From the NCBI GenBank assembly GCA_025774555.1, contig JALGVT010000025.1:1-64000 (forward strand): 64,000 nucleotides of DNA, written 5' to 3'. This stretch comes from a candidate division LCP-89 bacterium. GTDB taxonomy: Bacteria; Electryoneota; B3-LCP. The translations under genes were made by a program, and so were the position numbers. Positions 44,362 through 52,246 of the stretch are shown here, one piece after another. The notes under the pieces were generated by a model. That model did not search any database. It saw only the letters and a list, made by a program, of their open reading frames with translations, and was not told the origin of the DNA. Numbering within the stretch: the first letter of the stretch is position 1; each line of letters opens with the position of its first letter.

Positions 44362-44928
44362 TTATTTGCATAGATACTCTTCAATTAAAAACATTACCAG
44401 TGAAATGCAAACCATAGCTGCAGCAATTATAACAGATTGTATTACTCTTTTCAGTGCTTCAGATTTCCTGGCACTTACTTCTATAAATTCGCTTTTAGTT
44501 CCAGCAATAGAGTTTTTAATGCTCTCAAAATTCTGGATCCGTTGATTTTTATTCTTTTTACTTTGTTCATCTTCGTCAGATTGAATGCCTTTTCTTACAT
44601 CGCTAATGAGCGAACCACATCTTGATTGGATAGAATCTAAGATAAGTTCTATCATTGATTCATCAAGGTGCCAAATAGCCTCCTTTATCTTTTTGTTGAT
44701 CTCAACACTTAGAATTCCATTAAGTTTCATCTTAAGCTCGTCAAAACCCCAATGATCCTGATGGAGAATTGCTTTTCTCACCTTCTCTTTACTGAGATCT
44801 TCTAATTTTCTGCTAATCACCATTATTCTGTAATTATAGGCTATGGCAACCACTGCAAATATCGCCGCGAACACCTGCGCGCTGGCGGAAAAGAAATACC
44901 GATAAGTTTCCGGATCAACTTCAAACAT
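44362..44928 (-). CDS. Membrane protein of unknown family
   Basis: 188 aa. One helix near the N-terminus (YFFSASAQVFAAIFAVVAIAYNY) and one at the C-terminus (VIQSVIIAAAMVCISLVMFLI) bracket about 125 charged, helical residues; both ends probably cross the membrane. ATG 44928 with GGAGG 7 bases before is clear; a longer frame adds residues from REP DNA. Identical REP copies lie on both sides (44333 and 44953). Function unknown. Confidence 0.7.
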   Translation of the reverse strand: MFEVDPETYRYFFSASAQVFAAIFAVVAIAYNYRIMVISRKLEDLSKEKVRKAILHQDHWGFDELKMKLNGILSVEINKKIKEAIWHLDESMIELILDSIQSRCGSLISDVRKGIQSDEDEQSKKNKNQRIQNFESIKNSIAGTKSEFIEVSARKSEALKRVIQSVIIAAAMVCISLVMFLIEEYLCK

Positions 44929-44952
44929 AATGATACCTCCAAAGATACTTTG

Positions 44953-44981
44953 CCGCGTAGGGGTCGGTCTTGCGCCGACCC
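44953..44981. repeat. REP element b (29 bp, inverted)
   Basis: The same 29 bases as copies a and c, in the opposite orientation. Together with c it brackets the RAYT gene as an inverted pair. Confidence 0.85.
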
Positions 44982-45008
44982 GTTTATATTTGTGACACAA
45001 ATATAAAC
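44982..45008. repeat. 27-bp perfect palindrome next to REP b
   Basis: GTTTATATTTGTG and CACAAATATAAAC are exact inverted copies around one central A. It directly touches REP b and ends 18 bases before the RAYT stop codon. Confidence 0.8.
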
Positions 45009-45026
45009 TAAATTAAAAATTCCCAA

Positions 45027-45485
45027 TTAAAATTCTGGATCACCCTCTTTGGTTGTCAACTCCGCTTTGATTGGATTATTTAATACATATTCAAATTTCT
45101 CCTGAAAATCCCGGTCGTCACGGATAATATGGTCATGATAATATCGTTGCCAAATTGATCTTGCATAACCGAAATTCGAACGAAACTGATGATAGGTGAT
45201 AGACTTGAAATCTCTGACGTAATCACTAATAGGTTTCTTACCTGGATTATAAATAAGTACATGAATGTGATCCGTCATAACCGCAACCGCTAGGATATAT
45301 GCACTTTGCGCTTTAGAGCATTCATATGCATTATTTAATACAATAGCTCTCTTTTGTGGATTGTCAAAGATCGGCAATTTGTCTTTTGTGGAAATGGTTA
45401 AATAATACGTTGCTTCTGATGAATAATCAAAGCCCTGTAAACGCAGTGAATTTGGACGTCTTTGTTTATTAGAAGTTTCGTTCAT
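45027..45485 (-). CDS. REP-associated tyrosine transposase (RAYT, Y1/HUH family)
   Basis: 152 aa. HUH single-strand endonuclease that acts on REP hairpins. The motif AVMTDHIHVLIYNPGKK is the HUH site and WQRYYHDHIIRDDRDFQEKFEYVLNNPIKAEL holds the candidate catalytic Tyr. Length and motif order match RAYT (TnpA-REP) proteins related to IS200 transposases. ATG 45485 is preferred; the frame further upstream reads into REP c. Three identical 29-bp REPs and one decayed copy (d) lie within 1.3 kb, and b and c form an inverted pair about the gene. Confidence 0.9.
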   Translation of the reverse strand: MNETSNKQRRPNSLRLQGFDYSSEATYYLTISTKDKLPIFDNPQKRAIVLNNAYECSKAQSAYILAVAVMTDHIHVLIYNPGKKPISDYVRDFKSITYHQFRSNFGYARSIWQRYYHDHIIRDDRDFQEKFEYVLNNPIKAELTTKEGDPEF

Positions 45486-45495
45486 GGTTCTAAGA

Positions 45496-45524
45496 GGGTC
45501 GGCGCAAGACCGACCCCTACGCGG
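45496..45524. repeat. REP element c (29 bp)
   Basis: Identical in sequence and orientation to copy a; lies 11 bases before the RAYT start codon. Confidence 0.85.
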
Positions 45525-45554
45525 CTCGTCATACATTCTACCCGGATAGTGCAA

Positions 45555-45576
45555 CGCAAGACCGATCCCTACGCGG
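45555..45576. repeat. REP element d (decayed half)
   Basis: The loop and right arm match the other REPs with one base change (CCGATCC) while the left arm is lost. Confidence 0.6.
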
Positions 45577-45649
45577 TTACCCAGCTATTGTCTTCCCCCA
45601 ATATACAAAACATCATGCTAAAACAAAAGCAAAAAATGACTGAACCTGC

Positions 45650-45682
45650 AAAAAAAAGCCCCCTTTCGCGTGAAAGAGGGCT
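45650..45682 (-). terminator. Terminator after the DUF438 operon
   Basis: On the - strand AGCCCTCTTTC and GAAAGGGGGCT pair (one wobble) around ACGC, then eight T. It is 30 bases past the stop of the DUF1858/DUF2249 gene. Confidence 0.92.
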
Positions 45683-45711
45683 ATAATGTCAATGGGAACG
45701 TTCGGATTCGG

Positions 45712-46251
45712 TCATCCAAGCATCCTGGCGAAATAGGTGCTGAACTGGTTGTCGTTATCCTCTTCCGACCAGGTCTGGAAGCCGCGGCTTTTACCCACGT
45801 CGATTAGCGGCGCGGGGAGAAACGGTGTGATCAGCCGGTATGATTCATTGTCTGCCATGTTATCAAGGTCTTCCATGACTCTGGTCAATGGGTGTCCTCC
45901 GGATTCGATCATCTCACGTGCATCGAAGGTGGTCTTCAGGGTAGTTTTTTCGACCCATTCCGGCTTTGATGTTACTTCAGTCATATCTTCTTCCTCTAAT
46001 TCGTTATCTTTGTCGAGACCTGCCGCACAGCGCAATGTATTGATCAGTTTCGATAGCGGGACGTCTCCGATTTGCGCAGCCTGGCGAAGGTTGGCAACCT
46101 TAGCGATGGTCTTGCGCAAGATCGGGTTACGCAGCTTGGCAAATGTCGGCGATAGTTCTATAAGTATTTCTTCCAGTTCCGGATAGTTCTTCAGCAGAAC
46201 GGCGATGCGCGTTTCCGGTGTTATGGCGGTATCTATGTTCGTTTCACTCAT
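45712..46251 (-). CDS. DUF1858/DUF2249-type protein
   Basis: 179 aa. The N-terminal part (TPETRIAVLLKNYPELEEILIELSPTFAKLRNPILRKTIAKVANLRQAAQIGDVPLSKLINTLR) is a DUF1858 domain, which is often paired with DUF438 or hybrid-cluster proteins. The C-terminal part (LKTTFDAREMIESGGHPLTRVMEDLDNMADNESYRLITPFLPAPLIDVGKSRGFQTWSEE) has the DUF2249/SirA-like fold. ATG 46251 has a GGAG upstream and begins within one base of the DUF438 stop, so translation is coupled. It probably serves in nitrosative or redox stress. Confidence 0.82.
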   Translation of the reverse strand: MSETNIDTAITPETRIAVLLKNYPELEEILIELSPTFAKLRNPILRKTIAKVANLRQAAQIGDVPLSKLINTLRCAAGLDKDNELEEEDMTEVTSKPEWVEKTTLKTTFDAREMIESGGHPLTRVMEDLDNMADNESYRLITPFLPAPLIDVGKSRGFQTWSEEDNDNQFSTYFARMLG

Positions 46252-46252
46252 T

Positions 46253-47494
46253 TCAATTCTCCTTTTTGTCATAAGCCAGCAGACGGCGTTCACCTTGCAG
46301 TTGGCGTTTTTCGGTCAAGTCCTGCGACACTTCCAGAGTCCCCAGGTATTCACCGTCAGTTCCTCGTAAAGCATAGTATTCGATGAGGATGAATTTGCCG
46401 CCCATGTTGATCCAGAAGGAGGCTACATCCTGCTTACCGCTGTGGAAATCGTCCAATATCTGCTGTACTGTATGAACCGATGACGGCGGGTGGCAAAGCT
46501 GCACTTTGCGACCTATGATAGCCCGGTTGCGAGCGAAGATCCGCTCTCTGCCCTGTGAGAAATATCTCACCTTGTCGTCCTTATCCACAAAGGTAATGTC
46601 GAACGGGATGGTGTTCAGGATCGCCAGCAGTTCTGTGGCGCTGAAAGACCCGCTGGGCAATTGGATTCTGTCAGTATCTGCCTCTTCTTCCCTTTCGATT
46701 TTGACGCCGTCCGGTTTCCATTCTATGGTCGGATCGTACAAGCAATAACCCAGTTCATCGCTCTGACGATAGATCTGGTACCATTCGGTATTATCGAGCG
46801 TATCCAGACTCATTGGGAAAAGGATCTCCTCCTCCTTGGAGATCATCCCATCGACAGCTTCTGAAGCCGGTTTCAGCAATAGTTCAGCAACCGCTTTCGC
46901 CTCTTCAGCTTTGATTTCGGAAGCGTTAGCAAAGGCTTCTTGAGCCGCTTTCAGCAGTTCCCGGGCTTCATCGTGTTTGCCCCACATTACCGTCGGAGGT
47001 CCAGTGATCCCTTTTTTCTCTAGAAATGGAAAGAGCAGATTCTCCTTTTTTACGTAATGCTTTTCAACGTCCATCATGCTGTTGAAATGTCCGTGCATTT
47101 TAACAAACAGATCGGCTGCATCGTCGCTATCGTCCATCGCTGAAAGTTCTTTATAGAGTTCATTCAGTGATGCGATGACGCCTGCCAGCGCACTGTTTTC
47201 ACGCCGGAACGTATCTACTGGATGTCCAGGCGGCGGTATCTTTGAGCCTTTCTGGCTGATAGCGCCTTTTAGCGCTTCGGTGTGAATGTCGCAGAGTTTC
47301 AGGATTTCTCCTTCGGGAAGTCCTTCGGCTATCAGCTCCTGTTCGACTTCAACGACTGTGTTGTAAGGCACTTCTCCCATCAGCCGCACCAATTGCGTCC
47401 GTATCGCTTCCGGCGCAACGCCTTCATGGAGCTGCAGGATCATATGCTTCAGCAGCTCTTTTTTCTTCTCTTCGTTCTTGATTAATTCGCTCAT
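46253..47494 (-). CDS. DUF438 / hemerythrin / PAS protein
   Basis: 413 aa. DUF438 at about residues 10-80 (LKHMILQLHEGVAPEAIRTQLVRLMGEVPYNTVVEVEQELIAEGLPEGEILKLCDIH), then a hemerythrin domain with iron-ligand-type histidines (HGHFNSMMDVEKHYVKKENLLFPFLEKKG ... WGKHDEARE), and a PAS domain at the end (LLAILNTIPFDITFVDKDDKVRYFSQG). Such proteins sense or detoxify oxygen or NO at a di-iron site. An FNR-type box lies 59 bases upstream of the start and a Crp/Fnr gene is next door. Confidence 0.9.
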   Translation of the reverse strand: MSELIKNEEKKKELLKHMILQLHEGVAPEAIRTQLVRLMGEVPYNTVVEVEQELIAEGLPEGEILKLCDIHTEALKGAISQKGSKIPPPGHPVDTFRRENSALAGVIASLNELYKELSAMDDSDDAADLFVKMHGHFNSMMDVEKHYVKKENLLFPFLEKKGITGPPTVMWGKHDEARELLKAAQEAFANASEIKAEEAKAVAELLLKPASEAVDGMISKEEEILFPMSLDTLDNTEWYQIYRQSDELGYCLYDPTIEWKPDGVKIEREEEADTDRIQLPSGSFSATELLAILNTIPFDITFVDKDDKVRYFSQGRERIFARNRAIIGRKVQLCHPPSSVHTVQQILDDFHSGKQDVASFWINMGGKFILIEYYALRGTDGEYLGTLEVSQDLTEKRQLQGERRLLAYDKKEN

Positions 47495-47552
47495 GGTATA
47501 TCTCCGTATTTTATATTCTGGCTGTAAGATATAAAGTAATACGAGAAAACGC

Positions 47553-47568
47553 CTTGACTAAAGTCAAG
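47553..47568. promoter_or_regulatory. FNR/DNR-type operator
   Basis: CTTGACTAAAGTCAAG contains TTGAC-N4-GTCAA, a close match to the FNR family consensus TTGAT-N4-ATCAA. It is centred about 66 bases upstream of the DUF438 start codon, and the regulator beside it has FNR-type recognition residues. Confidence 0.75.
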
Positions 47569-47594
47569 ACGTTTGGTATTTTTTCTAAAAGCCT

Positions 47595-47657
47595 CACCCG
47601 GAAATGAATTTCCGGGCTATTTTACTGCTGTCCCACTAAAGTGGGACGCTCTTTTTT
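47595..47657. repeat. CCCGG-type double-hairpin repeat, copy 1
   Basis: Two hairpins in tandem: CCCGGAAATGAATTTCCGGG and GTCCCACTAAAGTGGGAC, then a T-run on the + strand. A diverged copy lies at 60717-60778. Confidence 0.7.
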
Positions 47658-47669
47658 ACCTGCCTTACA

Positions 47670-48338
47670 CTACTCCGCAACTTCACGCAAGCGCCGCAGA
47701 TTTTGAATGACGATATAATCTCCCTCCTCACCGATCAGACCATCCTTCTTCAGGCTCTTCAGCGTACGGGAAAGCGTCTCAGGGATCGTACCCAGGAGCG
47801 ATGCCAGCTCTTTTTTACTGATACTTAACTTGCTGATATGCCGTTCGCTGTCCCGTGAAAGATTGTTAAGGATATATCTCGCCAACCGGGATTTGATATT
47901 GTGCATGGTCAGGTCTTCCACCAGCCGGACAAACCAGCGTAGCCGCTTGGAATATCCGTGCATTATCTCGATGGCAATGCGAGGATGCCTTTCGATCATC
48001 TGGATAAAATCGTGCTTGGGAATGCGCAACAGAACAGTCTCATCCATCGCCTGGCAGAAGGCGGGATAGGTCTCCTTGTCGAAGATAGCCGCTTCAGCGA
48101 CGAGATCGCCATCTCTTTGGATCTCTATGGTATGTTCCTGCCCTTCAGAAGAGATCCGATAGATTTTCACACTACCAGATGCAACGAAATAGAAAGCTGA
48201 TGCTTTCTCACCCTCATCGAAAAGGCGCTCATCTTTCTTCAGTTTTTTCACGGTGGTAAATTCAGCAAGCTGCCGGAGCTGATCACTGGAAAAGGAACCG
48301 AAGAGGAAGGATTTATTCAGTGTTTCGGGAATGTTCAT
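47670..48338 (-). CDS. Crp/Fnr family transcriptional regulator (DNR/NnrR-like)
   Basis: 222 aa. A cyclic-nucleotide-type beta-barrel domain (LKKDERLFDEGEKASAFYFVASGSVKIYRISSEGQEHTIEIQRDGDLVAEAAIF) is joined by a long helix to a winged helix. The recognition helix SKKELASLLGTIPETLSRTLKSLKKDG carries the Glu-x-x-Ser-Arg of FNR-type binding to TTGAY. The N-terminal Cys cluster of oxygen-sensing FNR is absent, so heme or another cofactor, as in DNR, is more likely. A matching operator lies before the DUF438 operon. The start is ATG 48338; the transcript appears leaderless. Confidence 0.88.
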   Translation of the reverse strand: MNIPETLNKSFLFGSFSSDQLRQLAEFTTVKKLKKDERLFDEGEKASAFYFVASGSVKIYRISSEGQEHTIEIQRDGDLVAEAAIFDKETYPAFCQAMDETVLLRIPKHDFIQMIERHPRIAIEIMHGYSKRLRWFVRLVEDLTMHNIKSRLARYILNNLSRDSERHISKLSISKKELASLLGTIPETLSRTLKSLKKDGLIGEEGDYIVIQNLRRLREVAE

Positions 48339-48347
48339 ATAGATCAC

Positions 48348-48376
48348 AATGTAACAATTCAACAGGAGAATGTCAA
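48348..48376 (-). promoter_or_regulatory. Promoter of the Crp/Fnr gene
   Basis: On the - strand TTGACA (48376-48371), 17 bases, TACATT (48353-48348). The -10 box ends 9 bases before the ATG, so transcription should start at or just before the first codon. Confidence 0.7.
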
Positions 48377-48486
48377 GGGGAATGTAGTATCCGGGACGTC
48401 AAGCTGTTCCGACCATCCGCCGGTATTTAATCAATTAACCAAATTATTAAATGCGTGTTGATTATACAATATTGTTTAAATATCTA

Positions 48487-48515
48487 TTGACTTTACTGAA
48501 ATATATTCTTAAATT
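48487..48515 (+). promoter_or_regulatory. Promoter candidate of the HNH gene
   Basis: TTGACT (48487-48492), 17 bases, TAAATT (48510-48515), 62 bases before the HNH start codon. Confidence 0.5.
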
Positions 48516-48577
48516 CACAATGTAGTTAGATAATTACCCACAGTTCGATACTCAATATTCTTATTGCAAGGAGAATT

Positions 48578-48874
48578 ATGGGCTTCACAGAAGATGTGAT
48601 AGAACAGGTTTGGCAGAAAGGGCATATATCCGCTGAAAACAATCCTGATATCTGGAGAAAGGATGAATGCGGAGCGTGGATCGGTAGAAATCATTACGGC
48701 GATCACACATCATCCTTCGGCTGGGATATCGATCACATCAAGCCACTCTCAAAAGGAGGTAGTGATGAACTATCCAATCTCCGTCCTCTGCAATGGGAAA
48801 ACAACGCGGCACGCGGCGCTGGAAAACTTAAAAATGTGATCAGGTCTTTTAGAAATGAAAACATACGCGTTTAA
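48578..48874 (+). CDS. Small HNH endonuclease
   Basis: 98 aa. The motif GWDIDHIKPLSKGGSDELSNLRPLQWENNAARG is the beta-beta-alpha-metal HNH site with His and Asn in order. It is complete and has AAGGAG 7 bases before its ATG. No partner methylase, integrase or phage genes are near, so it may be a free-standing nicking enzyme, a mobile element or a remnant of a phage packaging gene. It is the only + strand gene between 41 and 64 kb. Confidence 0.85.
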   Translation: MGFTEDVIEQVWQKGHISAENNPDIWRKDECGAWIGRNHYGDHTSSFGWDIDHIKPLSKGGSDELSNLRPLQWENNAARGAGKLKNVIRSFRNENIRV

Positions 48875-49018
48875 TCGTGCTGGTTGTCTAAAGACCGCGC
48901 CCTACACGACTCTAATCTGTGAAATCCAGTAATCTGTGAAAATCAGTGATTCAGAATAAATTCACCGTGCCGGGTGCCCCACAGCTCTGCTGTGGGTTGG
49001 TTTGCAATTTGCGCTCCC

Positions 49019-51376
49019 CTACTCCATCTCCACCACGGTTACACCGAATTCCCCCTCTTCCGGTCTGCCATAACGGAAGGATTTCACACCGGGATAGCTC
49101 TTTAAAACCTCCTGCACCCGCGTCCGCAGCGCTCCCGTGCCCTTGCCGTGAATGATGCGAATGTTCTTCCAGTTGGAGATAGCACAATCCGAAAGGTATT
49201 TTTCGAGCGTGAATTCGGCTTCATCCGCCATCATACCGCGCAGATCCAACTCGTATTGCTGTCCGGCTGAAGAGGAGACCGAGACCTTTACTTCCCTTCC
49301 AATATCTATCTTTTTAGGCGCTTTGACGGCTTTCAGTTTCGACGTATCCATCCAGATATGCACGCCGCCTACTTCGAGCTTTGCCTCTCTGCCGTCCTTG
49401 CGAACAGCGGTCACGGGAACAGCATCCTTAAGCCCCTCCATCCGCACCCAATCACCTGCCTTGCCAGTCCACCTCTCGACTGCTTCTGTCTCAGGTTTGC
49501 GCCCTTTATCGAGAATCTTCCCGATCTTCTTCTGCGCATTCTTCACAGATTGGTGCGCGCTCTTTATCACCTCTTTGCCAGCTTGCTTTTCCTTGATTTC
49601 CTTGACAACCGCTTCGATCCGCTTATTAGCGCCTTTTAGAATCTCCTTCGCCTCACGGGCGGCTTCACGCAGTTTCTCCTTTTCGGTTTTCTTCAGATTT
49701 TCAAGGCGCTCAGCGTACAATTTCTGCAGAGCTTCTGATTCGGTGCGCTTCAGTTCAGCGGCACGGCGCGCTTCCTCAGACTGGCGCAGGGAATCATTCA
49801 GGCGGGTCAACAACTCTTCCATGCGCGTTGTCTGTTCGCCGAGGAACTCCTTAGCGTCTTCCAGGAGGTGGTCGTCCAATCCCACCCGGGCGCTGATTTC
49901 GAGGGCGTAAGAACTCCCCGGCAGCCCTGATCGAAAACGGAAGGTCGGGCTCAAAGTATCGCTGTCAAATTCCATGCTGCCGTTAAAGATGCCGCCGGTT
50001 TCGTGAGCGAAAACCTTGAGCGTTCCCTGGTGAGTCGTGGCGATGACCAATGCTCCCTGCCGCCGGAATTCCAACAGCGCGGCGCGGGCAATCGCCGACC
50101 CTTCAGCCGGGTCGGTTCCTGAACCCACCTCATCCAGGAGCACCAATTTGGGCTCGCCTCCATCTTCTAAGGCATCCTTCAATCGGTGCAGGTGAGAAGT
50201 GAACGTTGACAAATCCTGTTCCAGAGACTGTGGGTCTCCGATATCACAATGTATTGATCCCAGCACAGGTAGTTCACTGCCTTCTCCAGCCGGGATATGC
50301 AGACCACAAGCCGCCATCAAGCAGAGCAGACCGACAGTTTTCAACGCTACAGTCTTGCCGCCCGCGTTTGGTCCGGTGATTATCAGGATGTTTCCTTCTG
50401 CTTCGCCCAGCGTCAGCGTCAGCGGGACGACGTCAGCGCCCTCCTTCAGAACCAAGAGCGGATGACGAGCCTCGACCAGCTTGATAACTGGATCGTTCGA
50501 TATTCGGGGAGACATGCAATTCAGCCGCCTCGAAAACCGCGCTCGCGCGTAAATATGGTCAATCTGTGAGAGGATTTCCAGAGCAGAGCGGATCTCTGGC
50601 AGCTGCGCTCGGATACTGTCGCACAACTCCATCAATATCCGGTTGATCTCACGCCGTTCTTCGCTTTGCAGCTTCCTGATAGCGTTCCCTATGGTGATCG
50701 CTTCCAATGGCTCAACGAAAACGGTCGCACCTGTTGCCGACTCATCCAGAACAACGCCATCGATTCTGCCGCGATGTTCCGACTTCACCGGAATCAACAG
50801 CCTGCCTTCTCGGAAGGTTAGCGCGTCTTCCTGGGTATAATTCTGCTTATGCCAGTGTTTCAGCACCCGCTCCATCGCGTCATGCTGCTTGCGAATCTCG
50901 GACTGAATCTGCTTACGCAGCCGCTTCAATTCAGCGCTGGCGTTATCCCGTATTTCACCGGAGGGATCGAAAACTCTTTCGATAGAGTGTGATAGATTTG
51001 TAAAATCATGAAGCAGCGCTGACAAATCCTTTAATCCCGGACACTCCTCTTCGCTCGCCGAGATGAAGGCTTTTAAGCGGGTTGATGCAGACAAGGAATC
51101 GTTCAGGGGCAGATAATCGTCACGATCAGGTGATCCTCCTTCAGGCGCGATCCTCGCCAGAGTATCCGACACGTCTGAGATCCCGTGGATCGGCAGAGCT
51201 GCTGTTTCCAGCAGCCGCGCCATCTCACGCACCAGTATCAGCTCACGGCGAATCTCCGCAGGATTTCGCGATGGAACAGATTCCAATACCCGCCTCTTCC
51301 CCAGTTCGGAGGATGCTTCCTCTGAACAGATCAGGAGCAGACGGTCCAGTTCCAGCAGTTCGAATACTTCATTCAT
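49019..51376 (-). CDS. mutS2: MutS2 (endonuclease with Smr domain)
   Basis: 785 aa. The MutS core ATPase has Walker A GPNAGGKTVALKTVGL and the conserved GSGTDPAEGSAIARALLEF region. A long coiled coil follows (residues about 510-640), then the Smr nuclease domain with LDLRG, HGKGTGALR and a final GVTVVE. MutS2 limits recombination or resolves collided ribosomes, depending on the species. It follows cvpA on the same strand, a common pairing in FCB and Firmicute genomes. Confidence 0.94.
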   Translation of the reverse strand: MNEVFELLELDRLLLICSEEASSELGKRRVLESVPSRNPAEIRRELILVREMARLLETAALPIHGISDVSDTLARIAPEGGSPDRDDYLPLNDSLSASTRLKAFISASEEECPGLKDLSALLHDFTNLSHSIERVFDPSGEIRDNASAELKRLRKQIQSEIRKQHDAMERVLKHWHKQNYTQEDALTFREGRLLIPVKSEHRGRIDGVVLDESATGATVFVEPLEAITIGNAIRKLQSEERREINRILMELCDSIRAQLPEIRSALEILSQIDHIYARARFSRRLNCMSPRISNDPVIKLVEARHPLLVLKEGADVVPLTLTLGEAEGNILIITGPNAGGKTVALKTVGLLCLMAACGLHIPAGEGSELPVLGSIHCDIGDPQSLEQDLSTFTSHLHRLKDALEDGGEPKLVLLDEVGSGTDPAEGSAIARAALLEFRRQGALVIATTHQGTLKVFAHETGGIFNGSMEFDSDTLSPTFRFRSGLPGSSYALEISARVGLDDHLLEDAKEFLGEQTTRMEELLTRLNDSLRQSEEARRAAELKRTESEALQKLYAERLENLKKTEKEKLREAAREAKEILKGANKRIEAVVKEIKEKQAGKEVIKSAHQSVKNAQKKIGKILDKGRKPETEAVERWTGKAGDWVRMEGLKDAVPVTAVRKDGREAKLEVGGVHIWMDTSKLKAVKAPKKIDIGREVKVSVSSSAGQQYELDLRGMMADEAEFTLEKYLSDCAISNWKNIRIIHGKGTGALRTRVQEVLKSYPGVKSFRYGRPEEGEFGVTVVEME

Positions 51377-51454
51377 TTTTTAACTGCTATTAGCTTCACA
51401 AATAACGAATCCGCCGGTTGGCGGATCATTTAACCATTATTTCCTGGAATACGC

Positions 51455-51952
51455 CTATATTGAATCGGGCAGCGCCGATTTCTTGTCTAATAGAGTATTC
51501 ATGAAGGGTCGTACCATTTCGATGGAAGGCTTCAGGAGCGCTGCTTCACGCGCCTGCTCACGCAGTATGGAACTAAGCGGAGTGAGCAGCATTATCATGG
51601 TAATCAACAGAACGACAAAAACTCCGCGAAGCAAACCGAACACTCCGCCCGCGATCCTGTCCAGCCATCCCATGAATACCTTCCGCAGTATCGCGCGCAG
51701 GCTCTTGCCGACAATCCTGAAAATGATATTGATCCCTATTAAAATGATCAGGAAGGCGATCACTTTCAAAATCCACAGAGGGAAGGGAATGAAACCCAGA
51801 TGCCCGGCAACAACCGCGAAGAATTTCATCGCTATGAAAAATCCGGCTATCAATCCGAACAGCGAACAGACTTCATAGACAAAACCGTGAACGATGCCTT
51901 CTACCACTGATGCTATGATGACGATAAGGATGATGATATCGAGATAGTGCAT
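51455..51952 (-). CDS. cvpA: CvpA family membrane protein
   Basis: 165 aa. Four membrane helices in the N-terminal 120 residues with the family motif LDIIILIVIIASVVEGIVHGFVYEVCSLFGLIAGFF. Relatives are needed for colicin V production or envelope homeostasis. It lies upstream of mutS2 with 78 bases between, containing a hairpin (ATCCGCC-GGTT-GGCGGAT). The promoter at 51995-52023 starts the transcript. Confidence 0.85.
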   Translation of the reverse strand: MHYLDIIILIVIIASVVEGIVHGFVYEVCSLFGLIAGFFIAMKFFAVVAGHLGFIPFPLWILKVIAFLIILIGINIIFRIVGKSLRAILRKVFMGWLDRIAGGVFGLLRGVFVVLLITMIMLLTPLSSILREQAREAALLKPSIEMVRPFMNTLLDKKSALPDSI

Positions 51953-51994
51953 AATTACACCCTAAAAAACGATCTACAAGTCAGGTTTCATAAC

Positions 51995-52023
51995 AAGATA
52001 TTTAAGTTGCTGGTAGAATACAA
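51995..52023 (-). promoter_or_regulatory. Promoter candidate of cvpA-mutS2
   Basis: On the - strand TTGTAT (52023-52018), 17 bases, TATCTT (52000-51995), about 43 bases before the cvpA start codon. Confidence 0.6.
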
Positions 52024-52246
52024 GCGAGAAAAGTGATATTTCGTTTAGTTTAGTGTCATTTCTGCGTCCCGAAGGATCGGGCTTAGCTCCTACATTAAGC
52101 CTCTGGTCACTCCTGCGCAGGCAGGTCCGAAGGTTCGTAGAACTCCAATGGAGACTCCTATGGAGAGTCCAGAGGGGCGACCCTTTCGGATCACCCCTAC
52201 AGTTTATAGAGGCGGGGGAAGCACCCCCGCCCTACGGAGTAACCTA

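Noticed and set aside
44929-45000. Longer N-terminus of the membrane protein with RVGARPTPTR
   Set aside because: These residues come from REP b DNA; the ATG at 44928 has a strong GGAGG and begins at the protein proper. The same peptide in other upstream extensions shows it is repeat-derived.
48578-48874. HNH gene as part of a restriction system or prophage
   Set aside because: Neighbours are a Crp/Fnr regulator and mutS2; no methylase, integrase, terminase or portal gene is near.
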